From assembly GCF_001675285.1 (NCBI RefSeq), contig NZ_LSGQ01000032.1, forward strand, positions 62,001-126,000: 64,000 nt of DNA, written 5' to 3'. This stretch comes from Elizabethkingia miricola. GTDB lineage: Bacteria; Bacteroidota; Bacteroidia; Flavobacteriales; Weeksellaceae. The notes beneath the pieces are model-generated. The model saw only the letters and a list, made by a program, of their open reading frames with translations, was not told the DNA's origin and did not search any database. The translations under genes and the position numbers were made by a program. Shown one piece after another: positions 33,952-43,121 of the stretch (the first letter of the stretch is position 1; each line of letters starts with the position of its first letter).

Positions 33952-35445
33952 ATGATGAAGTTAAAATTACAAGCTGCGGGCATTCCGCTGCTAGCATTAT
34001 CCTTTGCTGTTATCTCATGCAAAAGTACTGACGGCAGCATAGAGGACAATAATACGAATCCCTCGGCTTTCAATGTACGGGTAAATCTTTCAGGAATAGA
34101 AAATATTGAAGAAACTCCTGTTTTACAGGCTTCTGCCAGTAAATCAAGCTCAGTATCTTCCAGCCCTCAACAGGCAAAGATTTCACTTGGTGATGACAGC
34201 TTTATAATGGCTACTCTTACGCCTCAGTCTAATACAGCTTCGTTAGCCAGTCAGGCACAGGCATCTATTAACCCAATGGCGGCAACAACTCTGTCTACAG
34301 AATTAGGTACTGGTATAAGATATAAAGTAGCTGTATATGATAACAACGGAAACTATGTTACTGAAAAAGAATTTGTTTATAAAAACGGTGAAACAGATGG
34401 TTTCCAGTTAAACGGCGGTCAGAATTATACTTTTGTAGCATATTCTGTAAATAGTGCTTCTTCTACCCCATCTATAAACAACGGCGGAACTCTTGCTGCC
34501 GCAAAATTATCCGGTATTAGTGGTGATCTTATGTATTTTAAGAAAAATATGACGGTAAGTGGAAACGGAGTTAACAATCTGGATATTGTATTAAAACACC
34601 AATACAGCCAGATTACTACAAAACTGGATGCGAGACAGGTTGGAAACATTTCTGCTGTAAGCAGCCCTGCAATAACGCCAGCCAATAGTTCTGCTGATAT
34701 TAGCTTTGCAACAAATGCTCTAACTTATAATGGTCCTCTTTCCGCCGGCCAGAGTGTTAGTTTCAGTAACCTTAACCAGCCTGTATTAACAAGTAGTGCA
34801 ACCCAGGTCATAGCGAATACTACAACTACCGGGCAGCTTAATTTAGGCAATGTAACTATTGACGGAGTCACTAAGCCTGCAAAAATAGACAACCTGAAAA
34901 TTACTCCGGGAGTAAAATATAACCTGAATCTTAGATTTGGACCTTGCAGACAGGATATTAATCCGGTTCCATTCTCTGTGAAGGATGGAGTTACACAAAC
35001 CTTTACTATGCCGGCTACGGATTTTGGTTTTGTATTCGATATTTATACACTGGATAACTCTTTTAATCTTACCATCAATGGTACTAAAATGGCTACCGGA
35101 GAAATTCAGTTTGAAAGAGGGTCTTCGCCTGCCCAGAATATCAGATTTGCAGATGGTACTGCATGGCAGGATGGTACTATTGCTGCTATCTACAACATGA
35201 AAGGAACTGAAGGAAAACCTTTAGTAAGAGTTGTAATCAGTAAGGATGGTACAATATCTATGTTCGGAAGTAAAACCGCTGGCGGGGCACTTCAGCCATT
35301 ACAACTATTCAATGGTAATTCATTTAATAAAATTACCTGGAATACTACAGGAAACAATACAGTAGTTGCTTCTCAGTTGGTACTGGGAACTACCTATATG
35401 TCAGGTTTTGGAACAGGAAAACAGATTGTTACCTGCGATCCATAA
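33952..35445 (+). CDS. Fimbrillin-like surface lipoprotein, copy 1
   Basis: A 497-residue lipoprotein (lipobox FAVISC, Cys about residue 23). The pattern fits the Bacteroidota fimbrillin/Mfa-like superfamily: a Ser/Thr-rich N-terminal domain, a central block LDIVLKHQYSQITTKLDARQ and a second domain with VKYNLNLRFGPCRQDI, FTMPATDFGFVFDIY and LDNSFNLTINGT. It ends GTGKQIVTCDP. Copies 2 and 3 follow, and copy 3 is closest: a stretch of 50 identical bases is shared (34444-34493 and 37618-37667). It lies 37 bases after the small protein and may be a pilus-like or adhesin surface protein. Family assignment is by pattern. Confidence 0.75.
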   Translation: MMKLKLQAAGIPLLALSFAVISCKSTDGSIEDNNTNPSAFNVRVNLSGIENIEETPVLQASASKSSSVSSSPQQAKISLGDDSFIMATLTPQSNTASLASQAQASINPMAATTLSTELGTGIRYKVAVYDNNGNYVTEKEFVYKNGETDGFQLNGGQNYTFVAYSVNSASSTPSINNGGTLAAAKLSGISGDLMYFKKNMTVSGNGVNNLDIVLKHQYSQITTKLDARQVGNISAVSSPAITPANSSADISFATNALTYNGPLSAGQSVSFSNLNQPVLTSSATQVIANTTTTGQLNLGNVTIDGVTKPAKIDNLKITPGVKYNLNLRFGPCRQDINPVPFSVKDGVTQTFTMPATDFGFVFDIYTLDNSFNLTINGTKMATGEIQFERGSSPAQNIRFADGTAWQDGTIAAIYNMKGTEGKPLVRVVISKDGTISMFGSKTAGGALQPLQLFNGNSFNKITWNTTGNNTVVASQLVLGTTYMSGFGTGKQIVTCDP

Positions 35446-35501
35446 TATAAAATTTCATTTATCTATCATTTATTAATAAAAAGCTGTTGACAGTTTTTTA
35501 A

Positions 35502-35533
35502 GCGGGCAATACCCGTATTGCCCGCATTTTTTT
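35502..35533 (+). terminator. Strong terminator between copies 1 and 2
   Basis: A perfect 10-bp stem (GCGGGCAATA / TATTGCCCGC), loop CCCG, followed by A and T7. It separates the small protein and copy 1 from copies 2 and 3. Confidence 0.9.
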
Positions 35534-35562
35534 GATAGTTAAATCACAAACACAACACATAA

Positions 35563-37083
35563 ATGATGAAACCTTTACAATTGAAAATGGTGAGCTTCTT
35601 ATTAACTTTACTCCTTACCACAATATCATGCCGCAGTACTGAAGAAAGCATAAATGATAATACAACGGTTGCCTCTGCACTCAATGTTAAGATAAAGCTT
35701 TCCGGAGTTGAAACTATTGAAGAAACTCCCGCACTTCAGGCTTCTGCAAATAAAAAAGGAATTTCTTCCGGAAATATTCAGCAGACAGTTATTCCTTTTG
35801 AAGACGATACCTTTGTTACAGCTACACTTGTACCTAACACAAATATTTCCTCACCAAACAGTCAGGCTCAGGCATCCGTTAGTCCTCTGACAGCTGGTGT
35901 GATTTCTAACGAGCTTAAAAATGGTATAAAATACAGAGTAGTAGTTTATGATAATAGCGGAAATTATGTAGACCAGAAAGAGTTTAGCTATAAACAGAAT
36001 GAAACGGATGGTTTCCTTTTAAATGGTAATCAGAATTATACTTTTATTGCTTATTCATTAAACAGCAATTCACCTACACCTAATATTTTTGATGACAAAG
36101 CCCCACTTACTATGGCTAAACTGGCAGCAGTAAGCGGAGATTTGATGTATTTTAAAAAAAATATGACAGTAACGGGTGATAAAGTCAATGAATTAGCAAT
36201 AATGTTAAAGCATCAGTTTAGTAAAATCACTACGAAACTGGATGCAAGACAAGTCGGAAATATTTCGGCTGTTACCAATGCTGCGTTTACTCCTGCATTT
36301 GCTTCTGCAGATATTAGCTTTGCAACCGACGCTCTTTCTTATAACAATTCCCTCTCTGGAGGACAAGCAGTTAGTTTTCAATCTAAGCTAAATGATCCTG
36401 TAGTGACAAGTGTTGCAACACAAGTCATTGCCAGAACAAATGACACAAATCCTGAAGGGATATTAAATATAGGTGCCGTTACCATTGATGGTGTAACAAA
36501 GAATCTGAAGTTAGATAAAATAAAAATTACTCCCGGAGTACAATATAATCTAAACTTAAGGTTTGGCCCATGCAGACAGGATATATTACCCGAAAAATTT
36601 GATGTTGCCAATGGTGTTTCCAAAACCTTTACAATGCCGGCAACAGATTTTGGATTTACATTCGACATCTACAAACTGGACAATTCATTTAATCTTACAA
36701 TTAATGGAACAAAAATGTCTACAGCAGAGATCAATTTTGAAGATGGTTATGGTGTAAACGGACGATCAACTTCTTCAATCAGATTTCAGGATAAAACAAA
36801 ATATGGAAGCAATGGAATACCTACAATTTACAGCATGGAAGGTATTGCCGGTAAACCACTGGTAAGAGTTGTCATCAGTAAAGATGGCCAGGTATCATTA
36901 TTCGGAAGTAAATCTTCCGGCGGACCATTGGAACCTATGGAACTGTACAATGGTTCCTCTTTTAACAAAATTAAATGGAATACCAAAGGAAGCAATACTG
37001 TAACTGCTACCCAGATGGTATTTGGGACAACATATATGTCCGGCTTTGGAACAGGAAAACAAATTGTCACCTGTGCACCATAA
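35563..37083 (+). CDS. Fimbrillin-like surface lipoprotein, copy 2
   Basis: A 506-residue lipoprotein (lipobox TTISC) with the same plan as copies 1 and 3: CRSTEESINDN after the lipid Cys, LKHQFSKITTKLDARQVGN in the middle, then RFGPCRQDI, FTMPATDFGFTFDIYKLDNS and the end GTGKQIVTCAP. It is the most divergent of the three. It differs in the loop after LNGNQNYTFIAYS and in the region before the C-terminal domain (GYGVNGRSTSSIRFQDK). It has the same CACAAACAC-type leader and ATGATG start. It may be transcribed apart from copy 1, since a strong terminator lies between them. Confidence 0.75.
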   Translation: MMKPLQLKMVSFLLTLLLTTISCRSTEESINDNTTVASALNVKIKLSGVETIEETPALQASANKKGISSGNIQQTVIPFEDDTFVTATLVPNTNISSPNSQAQASVSPLTAGVISNELKNGIKYRVVVYDNSGNYVDQKEFSYKQNETDGFLLNGNQNYTFIAYSLNSNSPTPNIFDDKAPLTMAKLAAVSGDLMYFKKNMTVTGDKVNELAIMLKHQFSKITTKLDARQVGNISAVTNAAFTPAFASADISFATDALSYNNSLSGGQAVSFQSKLNDPVVTSVATQVIARTNDTNPEGILNIGAVTIDGVTKNLKLDKIKITPGVQYNLNLRFGPCRQDILPEKFDVANGVSKTFTMPATDFGFTFDIYKLDNSFNLTINGTKMSTAEINFEDGYGVNGRSTSSIRFQDKTKYGSNGIPTIYSMEGIAGKPLVRVVISKDGQVSLFGSKSSGGPLEPMELYNGSSFNKIKWNTKGSNTVTATQMVFGTTYMSGFGTGKQIVTCAP

Positions 37084-37122
37084 CAAATAAAAGCACAAAA
37101 AACACACAATTTAAAATACAAA

Positions 37123-38655
37123 ATGATGAAATTACAATTAAAAGCAGTAGGCTTTCCCCTACTGGTATTGTCCTTAACAGCTGCTTCCTGCCGAAGTACG
37201 GAAGGTAGTATAAGCGACAATACAACAGCCAACAACTCAGTATACAATGTAAAGGTAAACCTTGCAAGTATTGAATCTGAGGAAGAAACACCAGTATTTC
37301 AAGCTTCAGCAGGAAAAACAGGAGTAGCAACCGTTAGTCCTCAACAGACAAAAATTTCGCTTGATGACGACAACTTTGTGATGGCAACTCTTACGCCTCA
37401 GTCTAATACATCTTCCTTATCCAGTCAGGCTCAGGCATCTATTAACCCTGTGGCTGCAGCAACACCGCCAACAGAGTTAGGTGCTGGTGTGAGATATAAA
37501 GTAGCTGTATATGACAGTAACGGAAACTATGTTACGGAAAAAGAGTTTGCTTATAAAAATGGAGAAACTGATGGTTTTCTGCTAAACGGCGGTCAAAATT
37601 ATACTTTTGTTGCTTACTCTGTAAATAGTGCTTCTTCTACCCCATCTATAAACAACGGCGGAACTCTGGCTAATGCAAAATTATCCAGTATCAGCGGAGA
37701 TCTTATGTATTTCAAAAAGAATATGACCGTAACCGGAAACGGGGTTAATAATCTGGATATAGTACTAAAACACCAGTACAGTCAGATTACTACAAAGCTG
37801 GATGCGAGACAGGTAGGAAATATTTCTGCAGTAACCAATGCTACTATTTCACCTGCCAATAGCTCTGCAGACATTAGCTTTGCTACAGATGCTTTAACCT
37901 ATAATGGTTCTATAAATCAGCCTGTGTCTTTCTCTGCTCAAAACTTACCCATAGCAACAAGCAGTGCCACACAGGTCATTTCTAATACCACTACGACAGG
38001 GCAGCTTAATCTGGGTACTGTAACCGTAGATGGTGTATCGAAAAGCATGACAATAGATAAACTGAAAATTACTCCGGGAGTAAAATATAATCTGAATCTG
38101 AGACTGGGGCCATGCAGACAGGATATTAATCCGGTTCCTTTTTCTGTAAAAGATGGTGTTACACAAACGTTCACCATGCCGGCTACTGACTTTGGTTTTG
38201 TATTCGATATTTACAAGCTGGATAATTCTTTCAACCTTACTATTAACGGAACCCAAATGGCAACTAAAGAAATAAATTTCCAGGGGAACGATGGTGCTAC
38301 CCGTACAGTACGTTTTGCAGACGGAACAGTATACGGAAGCGATGTTGTACCTGCACTTTTACGCCCGGCTGCACTTCCTGCAAAAAGGACCTATGAAATT
38401 TGGGATCTTGAAGGAACACCTTCTGCTCCACTGGTAAGAGTTGTAATTAGTAAAGACGGAAAAATTTCACTCTTTGGCAGCAAATCATCCGGAGGAGCAT
38501 TGGAGCCTTTGGAATTATTCAACGGAAATACACTTAATACCATAAAATGGAATACGACCGGAACGAATACTGTTACGGCTACACAGTCTGTCATTAACAT
38601 TACCTATATGTCCGGTAACGGAACTGGTAAACAGATTGTAACATGTGCTCCATAA
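37123..38655 (+). CDS. Fimbrillin-like surface lipoprotein, copy 3
   Basis: A 510-residue lipoprotein (lipobox TAASC). It closely resembles copy 1, including identical stretches such as SVNSASSTPSINNGGTL and the block KDGVTQTFTMPATDFGFVFD, but differs by an insertion near residues 408-425 (SDVVPALLRPAALPAKRTYE). The lipid Cys is followed by RSTEGSISDN. It ends GTGKQIVTCAP. The gap to copy 2 is only 39 bases, so both are probably on one transcript. Surface exposure is expected for this family; partner proteins of a pilus (anchor, tip) are not obvious at this locus. Confidence 0.75.
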   Translation: MMKLQLKAVGFPLLVLSLTAASCRSTEGSISDNTTANNSVYNVKVNLASIESEEETPVFQASAGKTGVATVSPQQTKISLDDDNFVMATLTPQSNTSSLSSQAQASINPVAAATPPTELGAGVRYKVAVYDSNGNYVTEKEFAYKNGETDGFLLNGGQNYTFVAYSVNSASSTPSINNGGTLANAKLSSISGDLMYFKKNMTVTGNGVNNLDIVLKHQYSQITTKLDARQVGNISAVTNATISPANSSADISFATDALTYNGSINQPVSFSAQNLPIATSSATQVISNTTTTGQLNLGTVTVDGVSKSMTIDKLKITPGVKYNLNLRLGPCRQDINPVPFSVKDGVTQTFTMPATDFGFVFDIYKLDNSFNLTINGTQMATKEINFQGNDGATRTVRFADGTVYGSDVVPALLRPAALPAKRTYEIWDLEGTPSAPLVRVVISKDGKISLFGSKSSGGALEPLELFNGNTLNTIKWNTTGTNTVTATQSVINITYMSGNGTGKQIVTCAP

Positions 38656-38760
38656 TCACATTAAGTATAAATATAGTATTATAAATCTAACCTGAATATT
38701 ATTTCATCGTAATATTATCATTCATTTATGTGTAAAAACTGTCTCATACAACAGTTTTAT

Positions 38761-38789
38761 CGGGCAGCCTTTCAGGCTGTCCGTTTTTT
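38761..38789 (+). terminator. Terminator after the lipoprotein copies
   Basis: A 9-bp stem with one G-T pair (CGGGCAGCC / GGCTGTCCG), loop TTTCA, followed by T6. Confidence 0.85.
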
Positions 38790-38841
38790 ATTATTTGCAG
38801 AACTAAATTACTGCTGACAAAGGGTTGTCACAGTAGTATTA

Positions 38842-38849
38842 TAAATTTG
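38842..38849 (+). promoter_or_regulatory. Candidate -7 promoter element
   Basis: TAAATTTG matches TAnnTTTG, 28 bases before the gene at 38878. No clear -33 box. Confidence 0.4.
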
Positions 38850-38877
38850 TGGTCATAAAAGTAAACACTAAGAAATT

Positions 38878-39333
38878 ATGCACCACAAGCTCGACACATT
38901 TTACGTAATAGGTATCGCCGTAAGAACAACAAATGAAAATCAGAAGGCAGCCCAGGATATTCCGGTATTATGGAATAAGTTTATGACAGAAGGGATCATA
39001 AACCAGATACCGAATAAGGCTGATCATTCTATTTATTGTATTTACACAGATTACGAGAAAGACTACACAAAACCTTATACTACTATTTTAGGATGTAAAG
39101 TAAACAACCTGGATAAGATTCCTGAGGGAATGGTCGGGAAGATTATTGAATCTTCAGATTATAGTAAACAAACTACAAAAGGAAACCTGGCGGAAGGTAT
39201 TGTTTACAATGAGTGGCTGAAAATATGGGATATGGATCTCGACAGAAGCTATACTGCAGATTTTGAAATTTATGATGAAAAAGCACAAAACCCTGAAAAT
39301 GCTGAAGTTGATATTTTCATAGCGGTTAAATAA
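38878..39333 (+). CDS. Stand-alone effector-binding domain protein (GyrI-like)
   Basis: A 151-residue cytoplasmic protein that fits the GyrI-like/AraC effector-binding fold (Cass2-type): TFYVIGIAVRTTNENQ at the start, then IPVLWNKFM, IYCIYTDYEKDYTKPYTTILGCKV, and near the end YNEWLKIWDMDLDRSYTADFEIYD with acidic and aromatic residues typical of the drug-binding pocket. No DNA-binding domain is attached. Such proteins bind small organic molecules and may act as sensors or scavengers. It is a single gene between two terminators. Confidence 0.82.
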   Translation: MHHKLDTFYVIGIAVRTTNENQKAAQDIPVLWNKFMTEGIINQIPNKADHSIYCIYTDYEKDYTKPYTTILGCKVNNLDKIPEGMVGKIIESSDYSKQTTKGNLAEGIVYNEWLKIWDMDLDRSYTADFEIYDEKAQNPENAEVDIFIAVK

Positions 39334-39685
39334 TAACATTACACATTTTCATAATAAATAGAAAGAGCCGGTAAATATTCTTTTACCGGCTTTTATTATT
39401 AAACCAACTGTAAATCGGTATATAGACCCGGATATTATAAATTATTTCTGAAACTATTTTACAAATAAGGTGATAGCATAAAATGAATATTATCAAAAGC
39501 ATTTAATTCATTTTTTTCTTAATTTTATTAAAAACTAAAAATCAATAAAAAAACTTAACCATTTTACAATGAAATTCAAATCACCACAAATATCTATTAA
39601 ACGAAATTCAAATAAACAAGTATTAGTTCAATATATTATCTATTCTTTTCAAGTCTTAATTAATATGGTCTATAGAAATACTAAA
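39334..39685. other. Intergenic region with terminator, no gene
   Basis: About 350 bases that hold the terminator at 39366-39394 and AT-rich sequence. An in-frame ATG at 39569 would extend the GLPGLI gene by 39 polar residues ahead of its signal peptide and is not favoured. Confidence 0.45.
39366..39394 (+). terminator. Rho-independent terminator
   Basis: A 10-bp stem (AGCCGGTAAA / TTTACCGGCT) with a 6-base loop and T-run. It ends the effector-binding gene. Confidence 0.85.
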
Positions 39686-40507
39686 ATGAACAAATGCATT
39701 TTACTTTTAGTACTTCTTATCAGCAATATATTTTTCAGTCAGAATCAACAATTTATTTATGAGTACAAATACATTTCTGATTCCACTCAAAAACAAAATA
39801 TTGAGAATGAAATAATGATTTTAAGCATTGGTAAGGAAAAATCTGAATATTTCAGTCAGAGTGCCTATGCAGTAGATTCTGTACTATCTGAAAATTTTAA
39901 AAGAGGAATAAACTCTATGCCTCCAAATAAAATCATGACTTATACCAGAGTAATTAAAAGAAACGATTCCCCTAATAATTTGGAATTCTTTGAAAATATA
40001 GCTAGCAGACGCTATAATATTAATGAAGAAATTCAAATTCATTGGGAGCTCTCACATGAGACTATTCAGATACTAAACCTTAAGGCTCAAAAGGCAACTG
40101 CAAAATACGGAGGAAGAAAATGGACGGCATGGTTTTGTCAGGAAATTCCTATTCCAAATGGTCCGTATAAATTTGGAGGATTGCCCGGATTAATAGTAAA
40201 AATCGAAGATGATACTAAAAGTTACATCTGGGAACTAAAGGGTATCAAACATGAAAAAAGAAATTTTGTATATCCCATAAGAAGTAGAGATACTGATGCC
40301 ATAAAAATAACCTACCCACAATATATAAAAGCATTTAGAAATTACAGAAGTGATCCGTCTAGTAATATTGGTGAAATTCCGGATCATTACTCAGGAGGAA
40401 AATTTATAAATGGTGCTGAAAGAAAGCGTGAACTGATAAAAGAGTATAAAGAAGATTTTTTAAAAGATAATAACATCATTGAAATAGAGATGTTAAAGAG
40501 GCATTAG
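39686..40507 (+). CDS. GLPGLI-family exported protein
   Basis: A 273-residue protein and the third GLPGLI member in the window. The start is placed at ATG 39686 (MNKCILLLVLLISNIFFSQ, a good signal peptide). The signature is GPYKFGGLPGLIVKIEDDTK; before it comes the conserved KATAKYGGRKWTAWFCQEIPIP, where ..WTAWF.. matches the RRWIAWYTTEIP of the gene at 21715. That makes the pair closer to each other than to the gene at 22577. Function unknown. Confidence 0.87.
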   Translation: MNKCILLLVLLISNIFFSQNQQFIYEYKYISDSTQKQNIENEIMILSIGKEKSEYFSQSAYAVDSVLSENFKRGINSMPPNKIMTYTRVIKRNDSPNNLEFFENIASRRYNINEEIQIHWELSHETIQILNLKAQKATAKYGGRKWTAWFCQEIPIPNGPYKFGGLPGLIVKIEDDTKSYIWELKGIKHEKRNFVYPIRSRDTDAIKITYPQYIKAFRNYRSDPSSNIGEIPDHYSGGKFINGAERKRELIKEYKEDFLKDNNIIEIEMLKRH

Positions 40508-40638
40508 AATCTTTTAAGTATAATCTAAGTAAAAATAGTATTGGAATAATAAATCAAGTATTTGCTCAGTTAATTTTATAAATACATTATCTTGCATAAC
40601 ATAGTATTATATACATTTACATAATATAAATTAAAACT

Positions 40639-41718
40639 ATGTACAGTAAAAGATTTTTTTCAGCGTTTCTATTTCTGTTTGCCATTACTACACTATTTTC
40701 TCAGAATTTGGAGCAAAAAACAGATAGTATTATCAAAACAGAATTTGGAGATATCAATGACCCGGGTGGAGTATTTATGATTGCAAAGAATGGAAAACCT
40801 ATGTATAAGAAAGCTTTCGGTAAATCTAATCTGGAATTAAATACAGATCTGAATCCTGAAAATGTTTTCCAATTAGGCTCTATAACTAAACAGTTTACAG
40901 CTATTGCAATACTTATTCTTGAAGAACAAAGAAAACTAAAAGTAACAGATCCTGTCTCCAAATATGTACCGGACTACCCTTCCGGAGATAAAATCACAAT
41001 TCATCATCTGCTTACTCATACCTCCGGAATCAGAGACTTTACAAAAATGAAATCTTTACAAGATATCGCACAGAGGGAAATGACTCCCAAAATGATGGTT
41101 GATTTCTTCAAAAATGAACCAATAGATTTTGCTCCGGGAGAGAAATTTGAATACAACAATGCTGGCTACGTTTTACTGGGCTATATTATAGAATTGACTT
41201 CCGGAGTTACTTACGAAAATTTTATACAGAAAAATATTTTTGATAAAGCAGGCATGACAAATTCATATTATGCAAGTGATCGAAAAGTGATTAAAAACAG
41301 AGCTTATGGTTATCATCAGAAAGGAAATCTTTATGTCAATAAATCAATTATCAGCTTTAGTGTTCCTTTTTCATCGGGATCGTTAATGTCTACTACAGCT
41401 GACATGCTAAAGTGGCAGAAAGCCCTTAATCAGAATTTACTGCTAAAACCTGAAAATGTCCAGAAAGCTTTTAGAAAATACAAACTCAACAACGGACAAG
41501 AGTTTACTTACGGTTACGGCTGGCATATTAAAGAAATTACAGGGCAGCCGACAAGAGAACACGGCGGAAGCATTTTTGGATTTAAAACAATGGGAATCTA
41601 TTTTCCAAAACAGGACATCTATATTCTTGGACTAAGCAACTGTGACTGTAATTCTCCTACAAAAGTGATATCAGACATTGCTGCTCTGGCTATCAAGACC
41701 TTAGGAGGACAAAAATAG
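40639..41718 (+). CDS. Serine hydrolase, beta-lactamase (class C/PBP4) superfamily
   Basis: A 359-residue exported protein (signal MYSKRFFSAFLFLFAITTLFSQ). It has the three serine-acylase motifs: S-x-x-K as LGSITKQFTA (about residue 83), Y-x-N as FEYNNAGYVLLG (about 171) and HGG near 308 (REHGGSIFGF) in place of KTG. This set is typical of the PF00144 group of esterases, peptidases and DD-peptidase-like proteins. A true class C beta-lactamase would have KTG, so a resistance role is not supported. Substrate unknown. Confidence 0.87.
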   Translation: MYSKRFFSAFLFLFAITTLFSQNLEQKTDSIIKTEFGDINDPGGVFMIAKNGKPMYKKAFGKSNLELNTDLNPENVFQLGSITKQFTAIAILILEEQRKLKVTDPVSKYVPDYPSGDKITIHHLLTHTSGIRDFTKMKSLQDIAQREMTPKMMVDFFKNEPIDFAPGEKFEYNNAGYVLLGYIIELTSGVTYENFIQKNIFDKAGMTNSYYASDRKVIKNRAYGYHQKGNLYVNKSIISFSVPFSSGSLMSTTADMLKWQKALNQNLLLKPENVQKAFRKYKLNNGQEFTYGYGWHIKEITGQPTREHGGSIFGFKTMGIYFPKQDIYILGLSNCDCNSPTKVISDIAALAIKTLGGQK

Positions 41719-41767
41719 TTTAAGCATTTATTCCGTATATTTGACCTGCAAAAAAGGAAAAACACTT

Positions 41768-42235
41768 ATGAAGGAGCACCATTACCAGACTAAGGTTGAG
41801 TGGACCGGTAATAAAGGTTCGGGTACAGATCATTATAAAAATTACGAAAGAAAACACAATATTATTGTTGAACAAAAACCTGTAATTCAGGCATCTTCAG
41901 ATCCTGCTTTTCTGGGTGACCCAACCAAACACAATCCTGAAGATTTACTGGTATCATCTCTTTCTTCATGCCATATGCTTTGGTACCTGCACTTTTGTTC
42001 TGCAAATCATATTATCGTAGAAGAATATACAGATGAAGCTCAGGGTATAATGCTTGAAGAACAAAATGGGAATGGCTATTTTAAAGAAGTAACACTTAAT
42101 CCGGTTGTTATTGTGAAAAGCAGCGATATGATTGAAAAGGCTATCGAACTTCATAAAAAGGCAAATGAATACTGCTTTATCGCTAATTCTGTGAATTTCC
42201 CTGTTAAACATAATCCAATAGTAAAAACAAAATAA
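41768..42235 (+). CDS. OsmC-family protein
   Basis: A 155-residue protein of the OsmC/Ohr family. ATG 41768 is taken as the start; a TTG at 41741 is in frame but would add nine unlike residues. The conserved core is NPEDLLVSSLSSCHMLWYLHFCSANH, with the first of the two redox cysteines in SSCHM; the end reads HKKANEYCFIANSVNFPV with the second. Such proteins reduce organic hydroperoxides with thiol donors in the cytoplasm. It lies 7 bases upstream of lgt and may be co-transcribed. Confidence 0.87.
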   Translation: MKEHHYQTKVEWTGNKGSGTDHYKNYERKHNIIVEQKPVIQASSDPAFLGDPTKHNPEDLLVSSLSSCHMLWYLHFCSANHIIVEEYTDEAQGIMLEEQNGNGYFKEVTLNPVVIVKSSDMIEKAIELHKKANEYCFIANSVNFPVKHNPIVKTK

Positions 42236-42242
42236 AAAATCA

Positions 42243-43082
42243 ATGAGTTTACTCTACATCAACTGGGATGTAAATCCTGAAATCGTTAATATAGGTGGTG
42301 GATTTCCGCTAAAATATTATGGTTTATTATTTTGTATAGGATTAATACTTTGCTATAATCTTCTTGGAAAAGTATATAAAAAAGAGCAGCTGAGTGAAAA
42401 AGCACACGAAGCTTTATTTGCTTATGCATTTATCGGCATTCTGGTTGGTGCCAGATTAGGACATTGCCTATTCTATGATTTCGATTATTATTCCCAACAT
42501 CCGCTGGAAATATTTTTACCTATTCAGAAAGGTGAAGACGGTGCCTATCATTTTATCGGATATGCAGGACTGGCAAGCCATGGCGGTGTAATCGGTCTTA
42601 TTATTATGATGATATTCTATGCCCGGAAATACAAAATTCAGTTTCTGAGAATCTTCGATATCATTGCTATTGTTGCTCCTTTAGGCGGTGCATTTATCCG
42701 ATTAGGAAATTTGATGAACTCAGAAATAATAGGTACCCCATCTAACTTACCATGGGCATTTATATTCAGACATGTAGATGATGTTCCGAGACATCCTGCT
42801 CAATTATATGAGGCAATCTCCTATTTTATTATCTTCTTTTTGGTCTATTTTATCTACCAGAAAGGAATCTTTAAAGCAGGAAAAGGCTTTTATTTTGGAA
42901 TAAGCATCTGCCTTATTTTCATCTTAAGAATTGCTGTAGAATTTATAAAAGTAGACCAGGTGAATTTCGAACACGGAATGATTTTAAATATGGGACAAAT
43001 CTTAAGTATTCCGTTTATAATACTGGGACTCTTTTTTATCATTAAGAATCTTCTGGGCATGAAGAAACTTCAGACTTCATAA
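42243..43082 (+). CDS. lgt: Prolipoprotein diacylglyceryl transferase
   Basis: A 279-residue inner membrane enzyme with about seven helices that adds diacylglycerol to the lipobox Cys of prolipoproteins. The family motifs are visible: the PLKYYGLLFCIGLI start, GARLGHCLFY, SHGGVIG and the Lgt signature with RLGNLMNSEIIG around residues 155-166, including the catalytic Arg and Asn/Glu. The end matches in length. The many lipoproteins here (for example the fimbrillin-like copies) are its substrates. Gene order after osmC suggests one operon. Confidence 0.95.
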   Translation: MSLLYINWDVNPEIVNIGGGFPLKYYGLLFCIGLILCYNLLGKVYKKEQLSEKAHEALFAYAFIGILVGARLGHCLFYDFDYYSQHPLEIFLPIQKGEDGAYHFIGYAGLASHGGVIGLIIMMIFYARKYKIQFLRIFDIIAIVAPLGGAFIRLGNLMNSEIIGTPSNLPWAFIFRHVDDVPRHPAQLYEAISYFIIFFLVYFIYQKGIFKAGKGFYFGISICLIFILRIAVEFIKVDQVNFEHGMILNMGQILSIPFIILGLFFIIKNLLGMKKLQTS

Positions 43083-43121
43083 ATCAGGCAAAAGAGCCCC
43101 AGTCTAAAAAAAACTGAAATT

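Noticed and set aside
40639-41718. Class C beta-lactamase resistance gene
   Set aside because: HGG replaces the KTG motif and the protein fits the broad serine hydrolase group.
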